Part shown: piece after piece, positions 1 to 11,900 of the stretch
Layout: every line of letters begins with the position of its first letter
Position numbering within the stretch: position 1 is the stretch's first letter
Assembly (NCBI GenBank): GCA_043228905.1
Contig: JBHGNT010000016.1
Coordinates: 19,096,001-19,160,000 of the forward strand
Source: Azolla caroliniana
Taxonomy: Eukaryota; Polypodiophyta
Length of the DNA: 64,000 bases
Direction: 5' to 3'
Notes under the pieces: model-generated
What the model was told of the DNA's origin: nothing
What the model saw: the letters and a program-made list of their open reading frames with translations, nothing else
Database searches by the model: none
Program-made: the position numbers and the translations under genes

Positions 1-1124
1 CGTGTTTGTGGGGGGAGGCTTGGGCCCATATGGGTGCACTGCACATGAGGCTCCTGGAAGTGTCCCTAGTGGCATTGTCATTCTAGTATGGTCAGAGCTG
101 CATAGCCTGAGTGAATTGATCCTTGGAGGTGTAGTCATTGAGAACCGTTCATTTATGACTCCTTGATACAAATAGTATCCACTACTTTGACTTTCCCTCC
201 TGATAAGCTGAATACAGCTTGCTGGTGAACCTCTGTGAGCATGTGCAAGCTCATGGCTGTAGTCTTTGCTAGGTTTATTAGGAGCCCTTTTTGGCAGCAA
301 ATCCATCTAGGGCATTTAAATGAGGTTGTAGACTCTCAGAAGATTCAGAAACCACAATTAGTCATTAGCGTAAAGTAGAATAGAAACCAGCTGGAAGCCA
401 TATCTGCTGACTAACACATGCATTGACCAAACTATGCCTCTGATCTCTGCGCCATTCTTTCCAGATTCGGCAGCCAGAAAAATATCTAGTGCTCACAACC
501 AAGTATCCTCTATAAAAACCGCTGGTGTCCCATTTTAGGCACTTTACCAATGATCTAATGTTGTGCTTGTGGAAATCACCGCTTAAGAGAACACATGATA
601 AGGTTTTTGTTTAAAATCCTGCAAAAATGGATTTGTTTAAAAGCTTCTATTAGCATGGAGCTCTTGCACCACATGTGTAGTACAGGTTGCTGCTACCTCT
701 GAGCCAGCTTCATTGCTAGCTCTGTTACTAGCTCTCAGAAATCTCTTGGCATGTTGTTAATGGCTTCATGATAGCAACAAACAACATGCTTGAACTAGAT
801 TGAGCTAAAAAGGAATCTCTGAGATTAGGTTTAAGGTTTCTGCCATATAAAGTTACTCAGCATTCACGTAGGATGTCATGAAAAATGTTGTAATCTGGCA
901 TTATGAATGCCTGGGAATGCATTTCATTGATATATTAGAACAAGAAATAGTCTTACCAAGTGGGAAGCTTAAAGTGCTGTTCCTTTCCATTGTGTGCTTG
1001 AATTTTCCTTTCATTTCCCATCATTGAATGGGATTCTAGAAGAGAAACTTCACAAGTGGGTGACGTAAGTGTTTTTTATTTCTATTTGGCTATGTTATTT
1101 TTGTTACAGAGACTTAAAGAAGCA
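1..1124 (+). other. upstream region and possible 5' UTR/intron of the DUF726 gene
   Basis: No credible coding exon is visible here. An acceptor-like TTGTTACAG ends at 1109, so an untranslated leader exon may lie somewhere upstream with an intron ending there. Alternatively, transcription starts closer to the ATG at 1125. I see no clear TATA box that I would defend. The short open frames here have no recognisable family. Confidence 0.35.
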
Positions 1125-4100
1125 ATGGAAGAGTTGCAATCAGTTCATTTGTATGCAGCTGGTGCATTATTTGCTTTAGCACTTCACCAAGCTCAAATTC
1201 AGCAATTTTCTTTGGTCTATCATCCAGCGGAAATTCTGATAGAAACAGATTCTGAGGATACAAATTATGCAGCGGAGATGGACCATTTGTGGGTAAGCCA
1301 GAAGTTAGGGCTACTTCGTCCAATTTTCAGGTTCCGCACTTTCCTCCACTCACACTATTTAATAATAATATTTGGATTTAGGAAAGCCTAGATCTCTAAT
1401 TCTAGAATCTAAGGATAAAGTTTTGAGTACAAGAAGTCTACACTGTTTGCTGTATTTATGGGTGATCCTATTCAGGTATCTGGGTATTGATAAAAAAGCA
1501 TGGAGTGGTTTGGAACAGACTGCATTATCTACATGTCATTCAAAGTCTCACATCGCTGCAGTATGCATCTTATCAACCATGAAGATTTCCTAATACATGT
1601 TTCCATATGATGACTTTGTAACTGCTCTTTTTCTGTAGTTTCTGAGCATTTTCTCTGATCTGGATGATGGTGCCTCTGCAACCAATAAAATTGAGGCGAA
1701 TTTGGTTGAATCTGTACATATGGATTCCCGTAATTATGAAGTAGCATCAAGTCCTTCAGATAGAACTCAATGTATATCAAATTCTCAGCAGGCATGTGCA
1801 TCAAAATCTCTTCTAGATAATGAAGAGATCAAAGCCAAATGTTCACTAGAAAAATATGCTGAAGATTCAGCGTTGAGAAATACTTCCTCCTACCACAGTA
1901 AAATCTGTCATATTCCTGCAACTGGAAATAACCTTAAAATCAGTGAAGATCCCAGAACTGTTGGAATCGGAGATAATGATACCTCAGAGAAGACATGTGA
2001 GAAAGATGAATATATTGCACGAACAACACAATGGACACAGAAAAGGAAGGTTGCAGTACTATATGAACTTTTAACTGCAGTTGTTTCTGATATTCCTGCC
2101 GAAGCTGAAGAGAAATTGAGAACAAGGTTGGGTTACGATGCTCGTCAGCGTGTTGCCCTTCGAATCTTGGCATCATGGTTTAATGTAGAATGGACAAAAA
2201 TGGTATACGAATTTCACATTTTTTAAAGTTACCTTTGTGTATATACAAATTTTTCCTTCATAATCTTGTGAATGTGTTCAGGCAGCTATGGAAAATTTGG
2301 TTGCATATGCTGTGGTAGCAGCTCAGAATGCTAAAGATGACAGTGTAGCTAAAAAAGAGATTGAGAATAAGGGCTGGTCTAAATGGAAAAGAGGTGGAAT
2401 TGTTGGTGCTGCTGCTGTAACTGGTGGAGCACTGCTAGCACTCACCGGTGGTGAGTTTCTTAACAATGTGTTGATCTTTTAACTTGCATCTCCTTATGAA
2501 ATTGATGGTTTGATCAGCATTGATTGAATCTTTATGTCTTACAATCAGTTATAATAAAGTACCTTCAAGGTGGGTAAGCCTATGTTGTCTGCATAAAAAC
2601 CCTTACTCATTGGTTTTCCAAAAGATTGATCGACTCTCACTAGTCTAAATGGAAAACGTCCTAACTTCTGCATGTGCTAAAAACTTCTTCATTTCCTTGT
2701 GTTTCTTCTACATTCCATTACTACATCCTTGAGTCTTGTTACTACATGAAAATATAAATTCTTAGTTAAAAAATGAAGAAATGTTCCATGATTAATCAAT
2801 GATCCATCAAACTGATGTGGGGAGGCATTATCTAAACAAATGAAACCTGTTTGTTTATCCTTGCAGGACTTGCTGCACCAGCGATTGCAGCTGGTCTAGC
2901 TGCAGCAGCACCAACCCTTGGTACCATCATGCCAGTCATTGGATCTGCTGGATTTGCTACAGTGGCAGCTGCAGCTGGTTCCACTGTGGGTTCTGTTGCA
3001 GTCGCTGCTTCTTTTGGAGGTATTGGTTTTATTCATCCTAGCAAATCAGATTTATATCTTTCAACTGCAAAAAAAACCCTTTGCATCAATTTTCAAAAAC
3101 CTCTGGTTAAATGGATACAATAATAAATGAATTTCGTTTTTCTTGTCAACCATTAGAAAGGAACATTTGTTTGATTTGTGAGATTCTTAGTTTTATCATT
3201 ATTATTATCAGGAGCACGTTTTGCTTAGGATTTGGTTTTTGGCTCTTCGTCCATTATAGCCTGGACTTAAAGCTGTTTAAAAAGAGTATCATTTGCATGG
3301 ATGTTTAATTTATTTGTTAACGCTGTTTAAAAAGAGTATCATTTGCATGGATGTTTAATTTATCAATTCCTATGTTAAGGACTTAAAGCACTAAGATTTT
3401 GGTAGTTTGTAGCTGCTGGTGCTGGCCTTACAGGTTCAAAAATGGCTAAAAGAACAGGGGGCGTTGAAGAATTTGGATTTGAATGCCTTGGAGGAAATAA
3501 CCAACAAGGAGTAAAATGCATAATATACTTCATCTTATGTGAATTTTTTAGATTAGTTTCACATAATATTTTGGTTTTGAGTTTTTTGCATATTTCTAAT
3601 GGAAGAGGTTTGCATTTTGCTTGTGTGACTGCACCACCCTATTTTACAGCACTTGGCTGTGGGTATTGCAGTTTCAGGTTTTTTAAATGATGAAGGAGAT
3701 TTTTCAAAACCTTGGAAAGGCAATAACACAGAATTGGAAATGTATGTACCATATAGAATAAAGATGACATTAATGTTTTTCTGGCCTACGAGATTATTTT
3801 CTTTGTAGTTTAGCTATTTAACCAGTGTGAAACCTCTCAAGTTGTAGTAAAACTATCATCAACGAAGTCCTCGTCTTTTTGTTCTCCTTCCTAAACCTTG
3901 TTCTCCACTATTACCATACTGAGTAAACCTGCCCATAGTCACATAGGATGCATTGATCATGAATAGAGAAGAACATAGGATAATGGGAGGGAGCTCAAAC
4001 AGGAGTATCAGAGAAGCTGTGCTGCAGAAGCATAACAGATGATGAGATTTCAAATTAAATTAATTGAACATCATATTGCAAACATCCCTACATTTGCACC

Positions 4101-6808
4101 AAGTTTCTCATCCATCCTCAATAACCAGGATACAATTGTGAACATATACATAGAGCCATTTTTGGTTATACATTATATTACTCATGGAAATTTTAATATG
4201 AAGTGAAAATCCACAAAAATTGATTTCATGGAGAAGAAAGACCAGCTGGTGACTATAGTCATCTTAATTAAGACTAGGAACTGAAGAGAAGAGGCAATAT
4301 GTTATGCTATGTGTAATACACATATGCACACATTTTTCAATTTTATTTATAAGAAATACATGTACGTAATGAATTCACTTTAATATTTAGTTAATCAAAA
4401 TTAAGAATCTTTATGCAATTGTAGGTTGGGATTTGTTTTTGGTTTCAGGTATGCAGTTAGGTGGGAAACCAAAAACTTAATTGCTGTCAGTAGTGCTATT
4501 CAAGATTGGCTCACTTCAAGTAAGTTTTGGCTGGAAATTACAATCTTCTGAAGAATGTATAACGCTTTTGATAAGTTTCTTTTTAAATTGTTTTAGGATG
4601 ACATTTTGGATGTATCAATGAGTACATTTTTAAGGATACTATAATGTGTTCCGGGTACTATAATAAGACGTCTATTAGTTCACCTACTTCCCGTAGACTA
4701 AATGGTCTAAATAATAGCCTTATGAGACAGCAGCACATGAAGTCATACAAAGTTAGGCATCTAGGAAATAACTGTGAACTATCAAAATAAAACACTTTCT
4801 GCACTTGATATTGATCTACATTTTCCCTAAGTTCTTGTGATGGATGAACAGGTATTTCCACTGAGATGATGAGACAAGGAGCAATGATGACTGTCCTGAG
4901 CACACTGGTTACTGCTTTAGCTTGGCCATCTGCTTTGCTTGCCCTAACGAACTTTATAGATAGCAAGTGGGCAATTGCTGTGGACAGGTTTGTATGTGAT
5001 TATAACGATGCTAATCCTGGGTATTAGATTCACTAATAAACCTCTTAACTCTAATACCATCTAAATATCCATCCTGATCCTCTAGATATCTACATTAACT
5101 TCTCACTCAAAAGATCTATGCTTCCTATTGAATGATACTCATGGTTTCCTAATCTTTTGAAGAGAGGATCATGAAGGATGGCAATGATTTTTATTCCTAT
5201 TGAGAATGTACTATTGTTATGCAGATCGGACAAGGCCGGAAAACTTCTTGCAGATACACTTCTCAAAGGATTACAAGGAAATCGGTAATAATGTTGTGTT
5301 AAGACCTGATATTGACCTTGAAAAACTAAAAAATCTATTTTTTACAGACCAGTAACATTGATGGGATTCTCATTAGGAGCACGAGTCATTTTCAAATGCC
5401 TGGAGGAGCTCGCCAGGAAAGGAGAAAATGGTATTTTTAAGAAGTTATTCCCAAAACTCTGCTAACTAATGGATTACTAGTTTTGAAAAAAAGAAACCGC
5501 AAAACCTCTATATAACTCTAGCTAGGCAAATAATAGTTGTAAATGTCGTATTATCAGATGTAATTTCTATCTTCTTTAAAAAAGTTGCAGATATGTGAAC
5601 ATCTGTACCTAAGCTTGATGGTGCCCTCGAAAATCCATAGGACAACTTCCTAACCAAGAAAGGTCCGCTAGACCTAGATTGGCATGCGAGTCTCAAGATT
5701 AATATATAGTATTGAAGTATTAGCAATATAATCCTTCAGGAGAGTTTTATGACAGATTCATGTCTTTAATTTTTGTTGTAATGTCCTTATTCTTTGTAGC
5801 CGTGGCCCATGACCACTACGTCTGGATGGAGTTACTTGTGTCACATTGGCCCATGGCATACCTACATGACTTCTCTAGTTAGGAGTAGATGAGTTATTCA
5901 ATCCAGGGTGCCCCTGGTGAAGTTACTAACTCACACTTTTTTGTAGGCAGGATTGTAGAACGTGTTGTGCTGCTTGGTGCCCCACTACCTCTAGATAATG
6001 AGTCATGGATGGCTGTCAGGAAGGTAAGCATGTACCACACTCCATCTAATAATCCATCTTAGTTATCAAATGTTGTGCATGTCTTTGTTACATGGAACAT
6101 AGAATAGTTTCAGCATCCATCTTAGTTATCGAATGTTGTGCATGTCTTTGTTACATGGAACATAGAATAGTTTCAGCATCCATCTTAGTTATCGAATGTT
6201 GTGCATGTCTTTGTTACATGGAACATAGAATAGTTTCAGCATCCATCTTAGTTATCGAATGTTGTGCATGTCTTTGTTACATGGAACATAGAATAGTTTC
6301 AGCATCAAACATGAAGCACACTACTGAGAGTCATTATCGTTAAGAGATGCTAAAACACTTCACATCATTTTAATGTGTTCATAGGTTGTTGCGGGACGAT
6401 TTGTGAATGTATACTCAACTAATGATTGGTTGCTGGGAGTGGTGTATCGTACAAGGTTTTGATTTATTTTGCAGTACTCTTTGCATAATTTCTGGCAACC
6501 ATTATGAGTGTTTCTTTGGGTTTGTAGCTTGATGTCACAAGGACTGGCTGGCATACAAGCAGTTGAATCACGAGGGATTGAGAATGTAAGCTAAAAAATA
6601 AGGCTGCATAGTGATATAAAGAGGTTAAATCAATTATCATTTTGACATTTTTCTAAATATGCCCAAACAGGTTGATGCAACCGAGATAATTAGTGGTCAC
6701 TCTTCATATTTATCGAACACAAAAGATGTTATAGGTGCCTTAAATATCGACAATTATTACTCTTTGCGTCCATCCATGATTGGAATTAGCAAAACCCAAT
6801 TATCATAA
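1125..6808 (+). CDS. DUF726/TMCO4-like alpha/beta-hydrolase membrane protein, 15 coding exons
   Basis: Exons read from GT..AG borders and family continuity: 1125-1330, 1476-1560, 1639-2202, 2282-2450, 2867-3019, 3413-3510, 3650-3741, 4449-4519, 4852-4987, 5225-5284, 5348-5430, 5947-6023, 6385-6455, 6528-6585, 6671-6808. They sum to 2061 nt, exactly 687 codons with one terminal TAA, which supports the model. The N-terminus has the family YAAGALFALALHQAQ block; residues ~100-280 are polar and poorly conserved. Residues ~323-410 form a Gly/Ala-rich hydrophobic hairpin (GGALLALTGG, LAAPAIAAGLAAAAP), as in human TMCO4. The hydrolase part carries the nucleophile elbow GFSLGA, with Ser near 553. Asp 612 (STNDW) and His 651 (SGHSSYL) are the likely triad partners. 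Family members are Golgi/endomembrane proteins; the substrate is unknown. ATG 1125 is chosen because family proteins begin just before YAAGAL. It converges with the gene ending near 8909. Confidence 0.9.
3272..3363 (+). repeat. 50-bp-period tandem duplication in intron 5
   Basis: A 42-bp segment starting GCTGTTTAAAAAGAG occurs at 3272-3313 and again, apparently identical, at 3322-3363, separated by 8 bp. Both copies lie within the intron between exons 3019 and 3413, so the protein is unaffected. It looks like a recent local duplication. Confidence 0.85.
6052..6303 (+). repeat. 63-bp tandem repeat, four copies, in intron 12
   Basis: Four head-to-tail copies begin at 6052, 6115, 6178 and 6241, each opening with ATCCATCTTAGTTATC. 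Copy 1 differs by A for G in TATCAAATG versus TATCGAATG; the others look identical. The unit is a multiple of three and one forward frame stays open through all copies, but splice sites at 6023 and 6385 place the whole array in an intron. This is a minisatellite, probably young. Confidence 0.9.
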
Positions 6809-8908
6809 TGTATGAAGATGTAGAAAAAATTCAATAGTTAATATACTTTAGCACTTGGACACTTCTGTTTATTTGTGAAGTAAAATGGCATTCCCACATG
6901 TAAGCTATTCTAGAACCAACTTGTATATATTTGTATACATTTGGTTTGTGAAGTGCAATCATGTAATTACCAGATGAATGATTGTAAAGTGCAAAAGTTT
7001 TTTTAGCTTTGAGATTGCTTTTCCTTACCCTCTTAATCCAATGCATATTGAAGTACTTGTACACTTGTTGGTTTGTCAATTGTAATCTCATCACTATCAA
7101 AGATAGATAGATAGATTCTATTATCGTCTTCAGATGTCAAATATTACTTGTGCGACCAAAAATATTACATTTCACATGAGTGAGTAGGACTCTTGATGTT
7201 CAAGAACTTTAACAATGAATGTTGCAATTGAGAGTGCACATTGTGGTGGCGAGGGAAATTTGTGCAATGATTGGGTTTGGTCGAAGACAAATGGAAAACA
7301 TAGTTGAATCTGATTAAAGACGAGCATTGTATCAAAGTATGATATTGAGACTCTAAAACTTGTTTAGGGCAAGAATGCATAGTCAAAACACTCTCATCAC
7401 TTGTGCCCCAATGCCTTGTCTCACATTGTAATGCATGTGGGCTATAAGCTGCAATGGTTTGGATGGCTAACAATAAGATAGGCGTTAACATGTATCGATG
7501 TGTACAGTTTCCTCGTTTGACAAAGAGAGATAGATACATACATAGAGAGATTCTATTATTATCATCGAAGGTCAAATATGACCTATGAGAGAGAGATTTA
7601 GCATCCATAGAGGCCAAATTGACTCTATGGGAACTAAGTACAAAAAATTGCATGTGCGTCTCCTTCCTAAGAAGGAATATTCATACTTCAAAGCACAAAG
7701 TCTCAATGTGTGAAGAAAGGAGATCAATCCTTTGATCACAATTATATCCATCCCTGAATGCAAACTATCTCCAAGGTCTACACATGATATCCTCCTTTTA
7801 AAAGAAGGGTTGGTGTGATTATTGTCACTTGTATTCTATTATATGAAAATATATTGATTTTTTATGTGATAATCTACCAACAAAATAGTTTGCACTCTTT
7901 GTTCATATCACACTAATGTCTATGGGGATTGTCATATGTATTGAGTAACCTCTTGACTCTAATGATGATATCTAGTTTGCATGCTTTATTTATATTACAA
8001 TGGACTTGTATGAAGTAATTGAAAACATTACATTAGTATAGAGATAGTGAGGATTGAGGAACTCAATGAGTACTAATGCACAAATGTATTCACATGGCAA
8101 ACTCACAATGGAGATAAATACCCTACTAATTTAAAAATATCTCACACAATTGATACAATCCAACTCAATTCTGTTGCTTCTGTTACATATCATAGAGGAC
8201 TATCAGACAACCAAATCAAGTCACCAGCTCAATTAAGTACGATCTATTCCTAAATCCTTTAGTTTTTTCTCTTACAATGCAGATAATAAAATGTTTTAAT
8301 TGAAGCATTAAAGGTATCCATCACCCCTGCTATACCCAGGCATACACTGTATTTATATTAGTGACTCAATTTTGCAAAACCTTATACCACAGATGCAAGT
8401 CTTGTTTTTCACAAAAACAAACAGATTCCTGGATTGTTTAAAGGGTTACAAAGCTTGATTATATACACAGTTAAATATTTGATTTGCAGATGTAATAACT
8501 GCATTGGGCATCCTACCTGCACTTTTGAGAGAAATCTGGCAGATTGCAAGATTGAGAAAGCTCATCATGTATTTAACTCTTCTACTTTAACTCTATTTGT
8601 CACGGAAAATGACATCTGACCTAAGAAGTTTGCATAAGAGTACTCACAAATTTCCAACATAACAATGCAGTCATTATGGCAGAATTTAAGTTTGATACAT
8701 ATATTGTATGTGCAAGCTTCGGCATGTCTGTAAGAAGAAGGGAAATTGGTTACACATGTTTGTCTAGTAAGAACAAATGAATTGCACATAATGGAATTCT
8801 GATAATGGGAAAGAAATCACCTGTCAAACAGTCTTTGACATGCTTATACGGCACTTCCCACACTCACTATTTACATGAATCTTCCAATCTTGTCATTCGC
8901 TAAAGGAT
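6809..8908. other. intergenic region between convergent genes
   Basis: This AT-rich stretch contains the 3' UTRs of both flanking genes. Two related GATA-rich runs each followed by GATTCTATTAT (near 7103 and 7545) hint at an old dispersed repeat. The minus-strand gene may have its last few codons or 3' UTR between 8830 and 8908. No ORF here resembles a known protein. Confidence 0.4.
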
Positions 8909-11900
8909 TTACTACAAGAAATAAAAAAATTTATGTTCAGAAGTAACTTTGAAAAGAAGTGTTTAAAAACAGTGCATGAGTAATTTGGAATGATTACCAT
9001 ATCTTTAAATCTATGATTTGGTGACGTCTTCAAGGACATTGGTTCAGCCCAAGGTTTAAATGAATCTTGCAATCTTGAATGCTACATTATCATTATTATA
9101 TACGTTAACTTCAGTCATCAATAAATTCAATTAGATTTGAGAGTCTTGATTTTAACATGGAATTGTAGTGTACCTCAAGCCAAAAGAAAAATCCACGCAA
9201 TAAGGAGAGCTTGAACTCGGGACTGCTTGATGATTGTAGCTGAGATGCCAGATCTGCAAATGTTAAGACAGTTTGTTCAGGTTCAAGGATTCACCAAAAA
9301 TGCAATTCATCCCTCAAAACATTCATACCTGGATGATGGTCTAGACAAGAGAATGCTTCCCTTGAGATGAATTGAGCGTAGCCTGCTGTGCTTTCACAAG
9401 ATCTATATAAGGGCTGTTTGTGGCTGACTGCTTTTGTCAAGATTTCCAGTTCATCAATATGGAATGGTTCGGACAGTTTAGCAGCTAATTTTCTCTTGAA
9501 TTCCAAATTTGCTACTATTTTTTTTTCCTTAGCATCTGATACCTGCAATGAGAACTCTCTCTCTCGTCAAGCTTTTGAGGCATCTCGATCCCTCTATGAG
9601 TCTGGAGATACGAGCACTTCGTATAGCATTGTAGTGAGTTGGCTGCTTAAACAGCCTAGACATTAATAACCTACCTCCCCTTGAGTACAAACATGGGACC
9701 GATAAAACTTTAATCTCTAATGCGGACCATAATAAAGTAATACGCCAAGAAATATGGCAAATTTCCACTCGATATAAATGGATCACCCCACGAGAGCCAC
9801 TCCCATCTAAAATGTTGTACTATTAGGAACACTTCATGCACTTCCCTAAGTTAGGTTGTATTACACGACCAAAATATCTAGATACATTCTTATCAAATGC
9901 ACTAAGGGTTGCCATTGGACAACTTAGGATATCACCTCACCAACTTGAGATTGAGAATGGTCGTTCTAATAGAATCCCTAGAGAGGAAAGGATATGTAGA
10001 TTATGCCACATAGAGATAGAGGATGAGTATCACTTTACATGTAAGTGTCCAACTTACACCGAGATAAGGGCGAAATACCAAGACATACTAGGACCCTCTC
10101 CCACCCTCTCCAAACTATTAGATACCCCGGATATAAAGTAAAGAAAAATGAGGAGGCACATTTGTTCAATAATATACATTGGTATGTCACAACTAGAGGG
10201 AGAAAATACAAAGATCGCTTATATTTACATGAGGAGAAAGTTCCTCTTTATAAAGGCCAAGATATGGCCGTTGGGCTAACTATCTGTTGGAAACAACTAG
10301 CCGTTGGGCTAGCCGTTATAACTTTTAAACATTCTCAACACTCCCCCTCAAGATGGGCGAAAAATATCCACTAAGCCCATCTTGTCACACAATCTAGTAA
10401 GATTTACTGGCCCAAGTCCCTTTGTAAGACAATCTGCTACTTGATGTTCAGTAGAAACATGACTCAATTTTAATATTCCATTATCAAGCTTTTCCTTGAT
10501 AAAGAATCTGTGGTCCTATCGTGCTGTACCGGATTGTTGGCAATGCTGATTGCTGACTTATTGTCACACCACAACATCATCTGATTTTCTTGATTCACCT
10601 TTAGTTCTACTAGGAGAGTTCTCAGCCATAACATCTCTGCAACTCCTATAGCAATAGCTCTATACTCTGCTTCGGCTGTTGACCTTGCTACTACTGACTG
10701 TTTCTTACTCTTCCAAGAGACCAGATTGCCTCCAACAAACATGCAGTATCCTGATGTGGATTTCCTATCATCAGCACAACTAGCCCAATTAGAATCACAA
10801 TAGCCCTCAATGTTAAAATGACCATGTTTTCTAAAGATTAATCCCTTCCTTGGGGCACCTTTGAGATATCTCAAAATATGGTACACTGCATCCATATGAT
10901 CTTTCCTCGGATCATGCATGTAGCGACTTACCACACTTACTGCAAATGAAATATCTAGACGGGTGTGAGTCAAATAAATCAGCCGACCTACCAATCTTTG
11001 ATACCTTTCACGATCAACTTTCTCTCCTGCAAGTTCAGTTAGCTTGATCTTTTGGTCGATTGGAGAAGCTACGGGCCTACAACCCAACATTCCAGTTTCT
11101 GTGAGAAGATCTAATACATATTTTCGCTGACATAGAACAACTCCTTATGCTCCACGAGCTACCTCAATTCCAAGAAAGTATCGTAGAAATCCTACATCCT
11201 TCACCTCAAACTCTTTACCCAATTGCACCTTCAGTTGAGCAATTTCCCCTTCATCGTTACACGTGATAATTATATCATCCACATACACAACAAGTAATGT
11301 AGTATGCTCCTTGTGTTGTCTAAAAAACACTATATGGTCTGCATTTGTCTGTTGGTATCCCATATCCACCATAGCCCCTCAGAGCCCTTCTTAACCTGTC
11401 GAACCAGGCTCGAGGAGATTGCTTCAGTCCATAAAGCGACTTCCTTAGTTTGCAAACCTTACCTATTGTTTGAATTGTACCAAAACCTGGGGGGACATTC
11501 ATGTACACTTCCTCCATCAACTCTCCATGAAGGAATGCATTTTTTACATCTAATTGATGTAATTTCCAATCTTTATTCACTGCTAAGGAAATAAGCGTTC
11601 TAACAGTGCTCATCTTCGCAACAGGTGCAAAAGTCTCATCGTAGTCAATGCCATATGTCTGACTATATCCTTTAGCCACCAATCGTGCCTTGTATCGATC
11701 TATTTTTCCCTCTGGGGTCTGTTTTATTGTAAACACCCATTTGCACCCAACCGCCTTCTTTCCTGGTGGTAGTGACACAATATCCCAAGTTTTGTTCTTC
11801 TCAAGAGCTCCGAGTTCTTCTTGCATGGCTGCTTTCCATTTTGAATCTTCTTTAGCAACCTGCCAACACTTGGGTAAAGTGACAAAGTCTAATGATGGAG

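Noticed and set aside
9836-10141. A separate host gene suggested by the Cys/His-containing ORF
   Set aside because: The ORF continues across the Copia target site at 15214 and aligns with LINE copy 2 (ERICxLCH), so it is LINE sequence.
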